From the NCBI RefSeq assembly GCF_001583695.1, contig NZ_LOBC01000072.1, forward strand, positions 1-64,000: a stretch of 64,000 nt of DNA, read 5' to 3'. This stretch comes from Bacillus wiedmannii. Its GTDB lineage: Bacteria; Bacillota; Bacilli; Bacillales; Bacillaceae_G. The notes under the pieces are model-generated. The model saw only the letters and a list, made by a program, of their open reading frames with translations. It ran no database searches and had not been told where the DNA came from. Positions 17,826 to 27,737 of the stretch are shown piece after piece (position 1 is the stretch's first letter; the number at the start of each line of letters is the position of its first letter). Made by a program: the position numbers and the translations under genes.

Positions 17826-18569
17826 ATGAAACAGAAATTTTGTATATTACTGCTTATGTTCTCCTTGCTGACTATTGTACCAAATTGTGCACTAGCAGCC
17901 AAAGCATCCAACCTGACAATCGATGTTCAGACTGTAACACAAAAAGGTAAGAAACCTTATATAGAATATCAAATTAACAGACCTTCTTTTCACAATTTTT
18001 CCGATTCTAAATTTCAAAATAAGCTCAATTTCTATTACAAAAAATCTACTGACAAATTTAAAACCAAATTAGAAAAAGACGCAAAAAAATATTATAAAGA
18101 AACGGAAGGATCTAGCACACCTTTTCATCCGTACGTGGCGAATGTTGATTATAAAGTTTCCTTAAATAAACCACCCTTACTCAGCCTATATTTGAATTAC
18201 TATCAATATACAGGCGGAGCACACGGTCTTTATACGTGGAAGGCAAACACATTTGATTTAAAAGAAAAAAAGTTACTACGCTTAGATGATTTATTTCAAC
18301 AAGAAGATAAATATAAAGAAGTAATCCGCGCTGAAATCGTAAGACAAATTAAACAAAATGAAGGCATTTATTTTCCCGATGCAACTGAAAAGGTCATGAG
18401 CACGAAAAAGTTCCACTTCTTTTTAGAACCGGACAATCTCGTCATTTATTTCCCTTTATATGAGATTGCTCCTTATTCAAGCGGAATTCCTCAATTTCGT
18501 ATTCCGTATACGTTGCTAAGAGATTATTTGAAGCCTTCTTATCAAAATATTTTGATTGACAACAAGTAA
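17826..18569 (+). CDS. secreted RsiV-like protein (DUF4163/DUF3298)
   Basis: A 247-residue exported protein. A signal peptide of about 24 residues ends ALA-AKA. The mature part has the DUF4163 region, then the DUF3298-type motif YTGGAHGLY (about 128-136) and LDDLF. This architecture resembles the extracellular lysozyme-binding part of the anti-sigma factor RsiV, but no transmembrane anti-sigma segment is present here. SD AAGGAGG precedes the ATG. The bioY promoter overlaps its 3' end. Confidence 0.8.
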   Translation: MKQKFCILLLMFSLLTIVPNCALAAKASNLTIDVQTVTQKGKKPYIEYQINRPSFHNFSDSKFQNKLNFYYKKSTDKFKTKLEKDAKKYYKETEGSSTPFHPYVANVDYKVSLNKPPLLSLYLNYYQYTGGAHGLYTWKANTFDLKEKKLLRLDDLFQQEDKYKEVIRAEIVRQIKQNEGIYFPDATEKVMSTKKFHFFLEPDNLVIYFPLYEIAPYSSGIPQFRIPYTLLRDYLKPSYQNILIDNK

Positions 18570-18619
18570 ATATTTTCGCTACGATAATGTTAACCTAAAA
18601 ACAACAGGAGGTTAACATT
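18556..18619 (+). promoter_or_regulatory. bioY promoter and BirA operator
   Basis: TTGACA (18556) and TACGAT (18580) are 18 bp apart. Immediately after, AATGTTAACC (18586-18595) and GGTTAACATT (18610-18619) form a perfect inverted repeat with a 14-bp spacer, matching the BirA operator. The right arm overlaps the SD and touches the bioY ATG, so biotinyl-AMP-bound BirA should block expression. Confidence 0.9.
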
Positions 18620-19210
18620 ATGAGGAGATTTCATGTTTTAGATTTAGCATTAGCTGCCATGTTCGTCGCTCTTATGGCCATTGGTGCAAATATTGTATCT
18701 TGGGCACCATTCCTGCAAGTGGCGGGCATCCCATTATCTATGCAACCATTTTTCGCAATTTTAGCAGGGCTTCTTCTTGGAAGTAGACTTGGCGCATTAT
18801 CAATGACTGTGTATATGCTCGTTGGCTTAGCTGGTGCACCAATCTTCGCTAACTTCAAAGCTGGATTTGGAGCACTTTTAGATCCTACTGGTGGTTTTAT
18901 TATTGCATTTATTATCGTTGCTTACGTATCCGGAAAACTAGTAGAACAAAAAGAACGACCAACATTCAGTACATTTGCAATTGCCTCTTTCACAGGAATC
19001 ATTTTAACTTATATTATCGGTACTACTTATATGTACGGGGCAGTCAATTTCTTTATGGGTGGTAATATGAGTTATAAAGCTGCTTGGATGATTATGATGT
19101 GGTTTGCAGTAAAAGATATTGCATTTACAATTATCGGTGCTATTATCGCACCTCGCATATACTATGCTGTACGCCGTTCTGCTTATCGAAACAGTCACTT
19201 CGTTTCATAA
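18620..19210 (+). CDS. bioY: BioY biotin transporter (ECF S component)
   Basis: Takes up biotin as the substrate-binding subunit of an ECF transporter. The 196 residues form about six helices; GIPLSMQPFFAILAGLLLGSRLG and DPTGGFIIAF are BioY signatures. SD AGGAGG precedes the ATG and lies in the BirA operator. No ECF ATPase or T-subunit gene lies nearby, so it would use a shared energising module or act alone. Confidence 0.95.
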   Translation: MRRFHVLDLALAAMFVALMAIGANIVSWAPFLQVAGIPLSMQPFFAILAGLLLGSRLGALSMTVYMLVGLAGAPIFANFKAGFGALLDPTGGFIIAFIIVAYVSGKLVEQKERPTFSTFAIASFTGIILTYIIGTTYMYGAVNFFMGGNMSYKAAWMIMMWFAVKDIAFTIIGAIIAPRIYYAVRRSAYRNSHFVS

Positions 19211-19291
19211 GTTGTTTTTTTGATATTTGCATGAGATACCGTTTCCCTTGATTATTATTCCCCTTCCCTAATCGGGTTTTTATTACGTACT

Positions 19292-19331
19292 AAAGAGGCT
19301 ATCCTTCTATTGGAAGATAGCCTCTTTTTTC
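19292..19331 (+). terminator. bioY terminator
   Basis: AAAGAGGCTATC...GATAGCCTCTTT stem with T run. Confidence 0.92.
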
Positions 19332-19431
19332 ATATGGTTAGCACTTTCTATTCTTCATATATATTTGATTTTTAGATACAAATAAATTATGCTTGAAAAA
19401 GAATTAAACTAAAGTAAGGATTTGATTATAG

Positions 19432-20988
19432 ATGGGGAGAGAATCCTCTCAAGAACATACAAAAAGATTTCTCATAGTAACACTATTTTTTACGCTTGGG
19501 ACAGCTTTAGGAAAGCTACTTGGCTTTGCAAAAGAAATCACACTTGGAGCTTATTTCGGTACAAACCATGCCGTTGATGCATACGTTGTAGCTTTAAATA
19601 TACCAACTATTGTTTTTACTGGTATCACAGGGGCCTTCGCCTTTTCTTTCATTCCTATCTTTATGGAGTTAAAGGGAAAAGATTCCCTTAAAGCATATCG
19701 ATTTATGAATAACTTTTTAAACATTGTTCTACTTATTTTTTTCATTCCGCTTTTGCTCATTGAACTACAGCCGAACTTATTTATTTCAATATTTGCAAAT
19801 GGGCTCCCAGAGCAAACAGCTTTATTATCAGCTTACCTATTACAAATCATTTTCCCAACTGTATTCTGTACATTCATGATTGATATTTTTAATGCTTATT
19901 TGAACAGTTTACATAAATTTCGCATTACAAGCATGCAATGGGTTGTATTAAATGGTATTACCCTTATTATATTTGTTTCCCTTGTTAATTGGATTGGAAT
20001 TTACGCACTCGCATTAGGCGTTATTATCGGAAACATTGTACAAAATACACTTGTTTATTTTGCTTCTAAGCGCGAGGGGTATCGCTATCGATTTGTAATC
20101 GATTGGAAAGACCCTTCTTTAAAAACGATGATTAAGTTGAGTATTCCTGCTTTCATTACAAGTATGTCTATTCAAATTAATCTACTTGTGGATCGTACAC
20201 TAGTATCTGGATTAGAAGAAGGATCTATTGCAGCCCTTAATTATTCCCAAAAATTATACTTCATTCCTCTTGGATTAATCGCTGCTCCAGTCTTAACAGT
20301 TATGTATCCTAAATTTGTCGGTTATGTAACTGACTCAAAATGGAAAGATTTCGTAAATTTAATGGAAACGAATATAAAAGTATTATTATATTTATTTATT
20401 CCCGTTTTTATTTATTTTACCTTTTTTACAGAACAAATTGTCAAAGTTGTTTATAACTATGGTGAATTCGGGAAAGATTCTATTATGATGACAGCAACTG
20501 CATTGCAATTTTATGCGCTAGCCGCTCTCATGCAACCTTTAAAAGATTTACTTGATCGTTTACTATTTTCTTTAAAATTGAATCGATATATTATGTACGC
20601 ATCAATTTTTTCCATGATTATAAATGTTATATTATGTATTATACTCGTTAACAAAATGGGCTTAGCTGGTGCAGCTCTATCTACGTCAATAGCATCGGCT
20701 AGTACAGTAATCATACTATTGTGGATGTTCCAAAAATTCATGAAAGAGAAAGAAGCAGTAAACTTGTACTACGGTGGCTTTTTATTCAAATGCATTGTGG
20801 CATCCTTTATCAGCTTGTTTACTTCCAAGCTGATGCTTCATTTTACACATGATACAAAGTTGCTTATTTTATTAGCAATAGCGATTGGCGCCATCGTTTA
20901 CTTATTAGTCACTTACATGTTAAAGATTAAAGAACTACAACAATTGCTATCGCTATTTTTAGGTAAAAGGAATGATATAAATGAATAA
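19432..20988 (+). CDS. MurJ/MviN-like lipid-linked glycan flippase
   Basis: A 518-residue MOP-superfamily membrane protein with about 14 helices. The N-terminal region (GKLLGFAKEITLGAYFG, ITGAFAFSFIPIF) matches the MurJ/MviN group more than classical Wzx. It probably moves undecaprenyl-linked oligosaccharide across the membrane. It overlaps the next glycosyltransferase gene by eight bases, so they are cotranscribed. AAGGA lies 11 bases from the ATG, a weak SD. The group includes essential lipid II flippases, but this operon context argues for another glycan. Confidence 0.83.
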   Translation: MGRESSQEHTKRFLIVTLFFTLGTALGKLLGFAKEITLGAYFGTNHAVDAYVVALNIPTIVFTGITGAFAFSFIPIFMELKGKDSLKAYRFMNNFLNIVLLIFFIPLLLIELQPNLFISIFANGLPEQTALLSAYLLQIIFPTVFCTFMIDIFNAYLNSLHKFRITSMQWVVLNGITLIIFVSLVNWIGIYALALGVIIGNIVQNTLVYFASKREGYRYRFVIDWKDPSLKTMIKLSIPAFITSMSIQINLLVDRTLVSGLEEGSIAALNYSQKLYFIPLGLIAAPVLTVMYPKFVGYVTDSKWKDFVNLMETNIKVLLYLFIPVFIYFTFFTEQIVKVVYNYGEFGKDSIMMTATALQFYALAALMQPLKDLLDRLLFSLKLNRYIMYASIFSMIINVILCIILVNKMGLAGAALSTSIASASTVIILLWMFQKFMKEKEAVNLYYGGFLFKCIVASFISLFTSKLMLHFTHDTKLLILLAIAIGAIVYLLVTYMLKIKELQQLLSLFLGKRNDINE

Positions 20989-22048
20989 AATTATGTACCT
21001 TTTGAATTATGTTGGGGATGGTGGATCAGAAAAATACGTCCTAGATTTAATTCAATCTATGGATCCAGAATGTTGTATTCTTGTATATTCTACTCCTGGT
21101 CCTTTCTTACATAGGTTTGAAGCATTAAATATACCCATATATCAAATAGAAATGAAACACCCTTTTGATATAAAAACTGCATGGAAACTAAAAGAAATAA
21201 TTGCAAAAGAGCAAGTAGATATTGTTCACGCACAATTTTTACGTGAAAATTATATTGCAATTTTAGCAAAGTTATTAGGGGCATCCATCCGTGTCATTTG
21301 GACATACCATGTGGATGTCCCCATGTCACTTCCTTTAAAATGGTGCAATAATATATTCACTCGTTATAATGACACCATCATTTGTATTTCACAGTTTATG
21401 AAACAGCAACTCCTTCAAAAAGGAGTTCAGAAAGATAAATTAAAAATAATTTATAATGGCTTAGAGGATCCTTATTTAAACAATTTACCATCTGTTCATA
21501 AACCGATGAAAATCGCTGTAATTGGGAGGTTAAGTGAAGAAAAAGGACAACCATTTTTAATACACGGCTTACAAAAACTAAAAACAAAATACCCTTCTTT
21601 ACAATGGCACTGTAACATTATTGGAGATGGTCCATTAAAAACTCCATTAGAAGACTTAGTGACTTCTTTACAATTAAATGATTCCGTTTCTTTATTAGGT
21701 TTTCGAGATGACATTATTAAAGAATATAGTGCACACGATATCATCGTAATTCCTTCTAAAAATGAGGGGCTATCCTACGTAGCAATTGAAGCGATTGCTA
21801 TGAAAAAGCCTGTGATTGCGACAAATATTGGCGGATTACCAGAAGTTATTGTTCCAAATCAATCTGGTATTTCTATACCATATGGAGATGTCGAACAATT
21901 GGCAACTGCACTGGCAACATTATTACAAGATGACAAACTCTACTATTCTTTAGCAGAATGCGGACGCGAATATTATTTACAACATTTCACCTTCTCTAAA
22001 ATGATAGAAGAGGTGAAACATATTTACCGCATACCATCATCATGTTAA
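20981..22048 (+). CDS. GT4-family glycosyltransferase
   Basis: A 355-residue cytoplasmic GT-B glycosyltransferase. The N-terminal acceptor domain begins NYVGDGGSEKYVLDLI; the C-terminal domain has IAVIGRLSEEKGQ and the EX7E-type motif in KNEGLSYVAIEAIAMKKPVI. Probably extends a lipid-linked oligosaccharide. It overlaps the flippase gene upstream and lies 16 bp before the Wzy-like gene. Confidence 0.85.
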   Translation: MNKIMYLLNYVGDGGSEKYVLDLIQSMDPECCILVYSTPGPFLHRFEALNIPIYQIEMKHPFDIKTAWKLKEIIAKEQVDIVHAQFLRENYIAILAKLLGASIRVIWTYHVDVPMSLPLKWCNNIFTRYNDTIICISQFMKQQLLQKGVQKDKLKIIYNGLEDPYLNNLPSVHKPMKIAVIGRLSEEKGQPFLIHGLQKLKTKYPSLQWHCNIIGDGPLKTPLEDLVTSLQLNDSVSLLGFRDDIIKEYSAHDIIVIPSKNEGLSYVAIEAIAMKKPVIATNIGGLPEVIVPNQSGISIPYGDVEQLATALATLLQDDKLYYSLAECGREYYLQHFTFSKMIEEVKHIYRIPSSC

Positions 22049-22064
22049 AGGGGCTTAATATATT

Positions 22065-23441
22065 ATGATTCAGCTAAATCGATTTCACTATATTACTTTA
22101 AGTATTTTCCTTATTATAGTAGGATTAATATTTTCAGCAACTTATACCGGGCTATTCATTTCCGCACTGTTAGCAATAACTGCATTTCGAGATGAAAAGC
22201 TCGGTATTGCTTATTTACTATTATTTATTCCAATGCGCCCCTTTTTATCTGCTTACAATGCAGGGTTTAAATTTATTGGGATTTTCATTATTCTCGCTCT
22301 ATTATGCAAAATCATTTTTCAGTATCGAAATACAGTTTCAAAACTTTTTACATTTCATTACTTTGAAATCGCATATTTCCTATTTTGCTTATTCGGAGCG
22401 ATTGTAGGATTAATTAACAATGTATCTTTAGTAGCAATAATCATGCAGTTACATACCCTTCTACTATACTATTTTGTATTCTATATCGTCTCTCGATTGT
22501 CGTTCACCCGAGATGATTTCATATTGTTTGCAAAAGTAACTTTTGTGGCTGCAATTATCATTTCTATTCAAGGTTTAATTGAAAAAATTTCTCTTCGTAG
22601 TATGTTACTACCAGAGGTATGGAAAAATCTTGATCTAGCTCCTACTAATAAAATTCGTATATATGGTATGGCTGGTGGCCCAAATGAACTTGCACTTTAT
22701 TTAACGATTGCATTTCTTACTTCTTTATATTTATTAAAAAATGCTTCCATACGAATGAAGTACACACTCTATGTAGGACTAACAATTATCGCGACAACTT
22801 TATGGTTAACCTATTCACGCGGAGCATTTTTAACGTTAATAACCTTTGGAGTGCTTTATATCATTATCCATCTTAATATACCGTATTGGAAAGCATTAAT
22901 CCCTATACTAACCATCTCATTTATATGCGCTACTGGAATCTCTCTCATGACAAACTATTTAGAAGGAGATTCTCTAGGTGCAAAACGCTTTTCAGAAGCA
23001 CTCTCAGAGGACACATTAGAATTAAGTAAGCAAGATGGTCGAATATATTATGTACAGAAAGCATTAGAAATCTTCCGTGACAAACCAATTACCGGCTATG
23101 GTTTCGGTACATTTGGTGACGCAGCTACTCAAACATACTCGTCACCAATTTATAAATCGTACAATATTACATGGAATTTTTATTCTGACAACCAATACAT
23201 CCAAATTCTAGCAGAAACAGGACTTATTGGAGTCATTTTATGTTCGATATTTGCATATGGAATTTTAAGTACTTTCTGGAAACTAAGAAGAAATTCAATA
23301 TTTAGTCCCATTATCTTATGTTTAGTTGCTGGTGCTATTATAGGAAGTGCCTTTTATAACATATTAGAAAATGCCGTCTTCATGATGTATTTCTTCCTCA
23401 TTACGGGATGTATATATAATAAAAAAGGACTACTGAAATAA
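22065..23441 (+). CDS. O-antigen ligase/Wzy-like polymerase
   Basis: A 458-residue membrane protein with about 11 helices and one large extracellular loop near residues 295-375. TYSRGAFLTL and ITGYGFGTFGDA mark the Wzy_C/O-antigen ligase family. Likely polymerises or transfers a lipid-linked glycan outside the membrane. Last gene of the MurJ-like/GT4/Wzy-like unit; its stop lies in the bidirectional terminator shared with the yfhO-like gene. Confidence 0.83.
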   Translation: MIQLNRFHYITLSIFLIIVGLIFSATYTGLFISALLAITAFRDEKLGIAYLLLFIPMRPFLSAYNAGFKFIGIFIILALLCKIIFQYRNTVSKLFTFHYFEIAYFLFCLFGAIVGLINNVSLVAIIMQLHTLLLYYFVFYIVSRLSFTRDDFILFAKVTFVAAIIISIQGLIEKISLRSMLLPEVWKNLDLAPTNKIRIYGMAGGPNELALYLTIAFLTSLYLLKNASIRMKYTLYVGLTIIATTLWLTYSRGAFLTLITFGVLYIIIHLNIPYWKALIPILTISFICATGISLMTNYLEGDSLGAKRFSEALSEDTLELSKQDGRIYYVQKALEIFRDKPITGYGFGTFGDAATQTYSSPIYKSYNITWNFYSDNQYIQILAETGLIGVILCSIFAYGILSTFWKLRRNSIFSPIILCLVAGAIIGSAFYNILENAVFMMYFFLITGCIYNKKGLLK

Positions 23442-23458
23442 TCAGTAGTCCTTTTTTA
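23422..23458. terminator. bidirectional terminator
   Basis: AAAAGGACTACTGA/TCAGTAGTCCTTTT, a 14-bp perfect stem with T runs on both strands, between convergent glycan operons. Confidence 0.93.
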
Positions 23459-26146
23459 TTATATTTTTTTCTGTTTCCTTGATACAATAAAAGCGCCTAG
23501 TAATGTGATAACAAAAGTAATAAACGAAACAACTGCTCCCATTACAAATCCTGGGGAAGTATACTTTAATTCGATTGTATGCGTTCCTTTTTCTAAATCT
23601 AATCCAAGGAATGCATCATTTAATTTAAGTAACTTAGCTTCTTTACCATCAACTGTTGCCTTCCATCCTTTATCATATGGAATAGATAGGAATAAATAGT
23701 TATCTTCCTTCACATCAATTTTTCCTGATACCGTACGACTTGTGTAATTCTTTACATCAAATGACTGTTGTTTCAGTACATTTACTCGCTTATCAAATGC
23801 TTCTACATCAAGTCCATAAAATAGTTGTTGTTCCAACTCAACGTAATGACTACTTCCTTTGACTTCAACTTCAACCTCGACTTTTTCATTATCAAAATAT
23901 CCTAAATCTAAAATACCATTGTTCCAATAGTAACGAGGATATTCAGTGAATTTTTTACCAAGTGATTTTCCATTTACATATACTTTTGTAATATCAGTTG
24001 GTTCCACACGTAATTTTGTATACAATTGTTGCTTACCTTTTACATCAAATGTATATTTAATACTTGCTTTTTGTCCATCCTGCTGTTTAACCAATTCGAT
24101 TGGCTTTTGATTTGTTTGAGCTATTTTTTCAGTTTCAGCCTGTAGATCTTTTTTCGTTTTCTCTCTCGTTTCTACAACTGCTAAATTATTATATTCTACA
24201 GAAAGTGGATTTAACGGTTGGTAATAACTAACTTGTTGCCCATCTAATTTACCAATCAATTCGTTTTGCTTCTCAAAGGAATTTGTATAGTTGATTCTTT
24301 GTACTTTCAACTTATCTTTTCCTTTAACATCAAATTCATCTTTATTTACCATGTATCCGAACGAAAGCGCATTTTTATTCTCATATACATAATTGCTTCC
24401 AACATGATCGATTTCAGACCATCCGTATTTACTTAAAGGTTGATCAGAAATCATATATTTTACACCAAACAAGGCATCAGTAGAGAGAATCCCTTTACCA
24501 TTTTGTAAAATTAATGCCTCTAGATACCCATAACCTAAATCTTGCATGTATAAATTCAAGTGACCATTTGCCACAGAATTGAAGTGTGTTACGCCCTTAT
24601 ATCCAAAACGTAGCGCATCATTCCATGTAACACCTCTTGTCGTTTCCATGCGATAAAGCCCCTTGTCCTGTTCGGCTACTTTCTGAATGGTCTCTTCATA
24701 TTTTGGATACGGCGAAGCATATTCTTGACGATTAATATATCCGTATTCATAACCCATTAACTTAACCATGTATACTGTATTAGCTGCTACATCTAGCCCC
24801 ACTATAGCGAATAAAGCCAAAGAGATAATCGCTTTATTTTTTCGCAAGCGAACTTTTCCAAATAACAATAATGCATACATAATGATTAAAAAGGCATTAA
24901 TTACAATCTTATTTGACTGCATATAACTTGGTGCAACTTTTCCTAATAATAGCAGCATAAATATATTAAACAATACAACCTTTTTTAAAGCTGGTATTAA
25001 TTCTTCTTCGAATACCATAAACGTTCGAACTGCTACATAAATGAGTACAAAGGAGAATGTAAATGAATAACGATACGGGAAATTCGTTGGTGGCTCAAAA
25101 CCATGCCAAGCGATATTTAAAAACGGAATTTCAAAAGAAAGGATTAGGAATAACAGTACGCTTCCATATACAATCTTTTCTTTCAATGAAATTCTTTTTG
25201 TAATAAAGAATAATGGAATGAGTAATACAGTTAAAACACCTGCATAAACGTTTGGCATTCCATTTACTGTCGTATCAATTACGCCATTAAAGAATCGTGC
25301 ATAAAAATCAAACGGATCAAAATTAAATGCTGTAGAGAATGGAATCTTAGTACGTTCAACAAAGTTGCTCTTTAAATCCATGTATGTTGGTAGCGTAATA
25401 AATGCAGACATTCCACCTGCCAATCCTGTTCCAAGACAGAACCATAGGAACCTTTGCATTAATAATTTTATATTTCGAATATCGTAAAGCACACAATAAC
25501 GTGCTACAAAGTAGATAAATGTAAAAATCCCTACCATAAAGGAAATATAAAAATTCGTAATAAATGTAAGTGCTAAACTAAATGTGAATAACACCCATTT
25601 TTTTTCTGTAACTAGCTTTTCAATACCTAACATAATAAGGGGTAGTAAATAAATGGCATCTAACCACATTACACAGAAAGAATATACTGTTACAAATGAC
25701 ATTAAGGCATAAAAAGTTGAGAATAGCGTAATAGCAATTTCACGACGCTTCATCATATGACTTAAATAATATGTCATTGTAAAACCAGCTAATCCTGTTT
25801 TTAATAACGTCATTAACATAATCGCTTCTGGAATATGCGAACGATCAAACAGGACAATGAGTAGTGAAAAAGGACTAGCTAAATAATAAGCAAATACTCC
25901 AATGAAGTTTAACCCCATTCCACCTTCCCAACTATAAAATATACTTTTTCCATTTTTAAACACATCATATAAATACGTGTAAAACTGCACATATTGTGTG
26001 TGTAAGTCCGTTACAAGGATTGATTTTTCTCCAAACGGTGCAACACCCAGTAAAATAAAAACTACACCATAAATAGAAAAAGGAAGTAAAAAAGCAAAAG
26101 TATATAAAAACTTCCTTTTCTTAAACAAATCTAACAGAGCTTGCAT
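23459..26146 (-). CDS. YfhO-family GT-C glycosyltransferase
   Basis: An 895-residue membrane protein. About 12-13 helices fill the first ~460 residues, followed by a large extracellular domain and a final helix near the C-terminus with a KKI tail. The first loop has TDLHTQYVQFYTYLYD, a GT-C-like acidic pair. In B. subtilis YfhO uses an undecaprenyl-phosphate sugar made by CsbB and flipped by GtcA to glycosylate lipoteichoic acid. The GT2 and GtrA partners are the next upstream genes. SD GGAGGAG fixes the ATG at 26146 rather than 26164. Confidence 0.9.
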   Translation of the reverse strand: MQALLDLFKKRKFLYTFAFLLPFSIYGVVFILLGVAPFGEKSILVTDLHTQYVQFYTYLYDVFKNGKSIFYSWEGGMGLNFIGVFAYYLASPFSLLIVLFDRSHIPEAIMLMTLLKTGLAGFTMTYYLSHMMKRREIAITLFSTFYALMSFVTVYSFCVMWLDAIYLLPLIMLGIEKLVTEKKWVLFTFSLALTFITNFYISFMVGIFTFIYFVARYCVLYDIRNIKLLMQRFLWFCLGTGLAGGMSAFITLPTYMDLKSNFVERTKIPFSTAFNFDPFDFYARFFNGVIDTTVNGMPNVYAGVLTVLLIPLFFITKRISLKEKIVYGSVLLFLILSFEIPFLNIAWHGFEPPTNFPYRYSFTFSFVLIYVAVRTFMVFEEELIPALKKVVLFNIFMLLLLGKVAPSYMQSNKIVINAFLIIMYALLLFGKVRLRKNKAIISLALFAIVGLDVAANTVYMVKLMGYEYGYINRQEYASPYPKYEETIQKVAEQDKGLYRMETTRGVTWNDALRFGYKGVTHFNSVANGHLNLYMQDLGYGYLEALILQNGKGILSTDALFGVKYMISDQPLSKYGWSEIDHVGSNYVYENKNALSFGYMVNKDEFDVKGKDKLKVQRINYTNSFEKQNELIGKLDGQQVSYYQPLNPLSVEYNNLAVVETREKTKKDLQAETEKIAQTNQKPIELVKQQDGQKASIKYTFDVKGKQQLYTKLRVEPTDITKVYVNGKSLGKKFTEYPRYYWNNGILDLGYFDNEKVEVEVEVKGSSHYVELEQQLFYGLDVEAFDKRVNVLKQQSFDVKNYTSRTVSGKIDVKEDNYLFLSIPYDKGWKATVDGKEAKLLKLNDAFLGLDLEKGTHTIELKYTSPGFVMGAVVSFITFVITLLGAFIVSRKQKKI

Positions 26147-26198
26147 TATACTCCTCCATATCATTCTTCATTAATCATTTATTACCAAATTCTATGTA

Positions 26199-26242
26199 TA
26201 AAAAACAATAGCCGGCATAGAGCCAAGCCATTGTTTTTTATA
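26199..26242 (-). terminator. terminator after gtrA-like gene
   Basis: AAAAAACAAT(GGC) arms with a ~16-nt loop and T runs on both sides. It lies between the gtrA-like and yfhO-like genes and may lower expression of the latter. Confidence 0.7.
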
Positions 26243-26660
26243 TATTTTGACCGTTTTCTATATCGGTCTTCTTTTTAAAAATAATATATTTACTCGCAAA
26301 ATAATTAACAACCACAACAATAACGTTTGCAATAATTTTTGCTACTAAATCATTCATACCTAGCCATTCAATTAAAACAATCATGGATGCGATATCAATG
26401 AAATACGATACAATACGGAATCCCATAAAGTAGACAAACTCTTTTACTACGTGAGCAAAACTTGTTTGTTGACTGTTAAATACATACTTCTTATTTGTAA
26501 TATACGCAAACAGTACCGATACAATCCAAGCAATTGTTGTTGCTATTTTGTAATCCATTCCAATTAACGTTGCACAAATAAAATACGTCACAATGTTGAT
26601 TAACGTCGTTAAACCACCGAAAAGTAAATAGTTAAAGATTTCTTTCGCTTTAGTATTCAC
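26238..26660 (-). CDS. GtrA/GtcA-family flippase
   Basis: A 140-residue protein with four helices, the GtrA family arrangement; FNYLLFGGLTTLINIVTYF and the basic RIVSYFID region are typical. These proteins are thought to flip undecaprenyl-phosphate-linked monosaccharides. The start is GTG with SD GGGG. Gap to the upstream GT2 stop is 12 bp, so they are cotranscribed. Confidence 0.9.
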   Translation of the reverse strand: MNTKAKEIFNYLLFGGLTTLINIVTYFICATLIGMDYKIATTIAWIVSVLFAYITNKKYVFNSQQTSFAHVVKEFVYFMGFRIVSYFIDIASMIVLIEWLGMNDLVAKIIANVIVVVVNYFASKYIIFKKKTDIENGQNI

Positions 26661-26672
26661 ACTTCTAATCCC

Positions 26673-27680
26673 CTAGTGATTTGATTTTACTTTACGATCT
26701 TCTACGCTGTATAATTTCGCCATGTTTTGATCGCCATCGATATTCGTTACTTTATCATCATTATATTCATCTACAAAATATAGCGGACGTTGTTTTGTTT
26801 CATTGAAGATACGTCCTAAATATTCCCCAATAATACCGATGGAAATTAACTGTACACCACCGATAAATAGAATAGCTGTCATCATAGATGGATATCCACT
26901 TACTGACTCACCATACATTAGCGTCTTAATAATAATCCAAATCATATAGATAAAAGCTAAGAATGAAACAGTAAATCCCATGAACGATGCAAGGCGCAAT
27001 GGCGCTGTTGTAAAGGATGTAATTCCTTCAATAGCAAGATCCATTAATTTGAAATAGTTCCACTTTGTTTCACCTGCAGCACGAGGGTCACGATCGAATA
27101 AAATTTCTTTCTTATTATAACCAATCCAGCTAAACATCCCTTTTGTATAACGCTGCGTTTCACGAATTTTCTTTAATGCCTCAACACAACGACGGTCTAA
27201 TAAACGAAAATCCCCTGTATTTTCTTGGATCGGAATTCTTGTTGTTTTCTTTAGCAAGCTGTAAAATTTACCAGCTGTCCATTTCTTCGCCCATGATTCA
27301 CCTGAACGAGAGCGTCGTTTTGCATAAATATCATCATACCCTTGTTCCCAGTACTTAATCATTTCAGGGATTAATTCTGGTGGATCTTGTAAATCAGCAT
27401 CAATGATAATTACTGCATCTCCAATTGCATGATCCAGACCCGCAATCATTGCTGTTTCTTTCCCAAAATTTCGTGATAAGTCTACGTACGAAATACGCTT
27501 ATCATTCACTCTAAATTCCTTAATAATATCTAACGTACGATCTTTACTTCCATCGTTAACAAACAAAATTTCAAAGTTATAATTTGGAATGCCTTGAAAT
27601 ACCCCTGTTAAACGACTATATAATTGATCTAATACCTCTTCTTCATTATATGCCGGTACCAATATAGTAATAGTCTTCAA
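26673..27680 (-). CDS. GT2 polyprenyl-phosphate glycosyltransferase (CsbB/GtrB type)
   Basis: A 335-residue enzyme: cytoplasmic GT-A domain (VPAYNEEE at the start, DADLQDPPELI with the DXD, ENTGDFRLLDR) and two C-terminal helices (about 230-285). It should transfer a sugar from UDP-sugar to undecaprenyl phosphate. An ATG at 27704 exists, but SD AAAGGAG points to the TTG at 27680, giving M-K-T-I-T-I-L-V. With GtrA and YfhO it completes a three-component extracellular glycosylation system. Confidence 0.9.
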   Translation of the reverse strand: MKTITILVPAYNEEEVLDQLYSRLTGVFQGIPNYNFEILFVNDGSKDRTLDIIKEFRVNDKRISYVDLSRNFGKETAMIAGLDHAIGDAVIIIDADLQDPPELIPEMIKYWEQGYDDIYAKRRSRSGESWAKKWTAGKFYSLLKKTTRIPIQENTGDFRLLDRRCVEALKKIRETQRYTKGMFSWIGYNKKEILFDRDPRAAGETKWNYFKLMDLAIEGITSFTTAPLRLASFMGFTVSFLAFIYMIWIIIKTLMYGESVSGYPSMMTAILFIGGVQLISIGIIGEYLGRIFNETKQRPLYFVDEYNDDKVTNIDGDQNMAKLYSVEDRKVKSNH

Positions 27681-27737
27681 AAAAGGTGCTCCTTTCTTTT
27701 TCAAGCCTGCTCATAAAGAACATCTTATAAGCACAGA

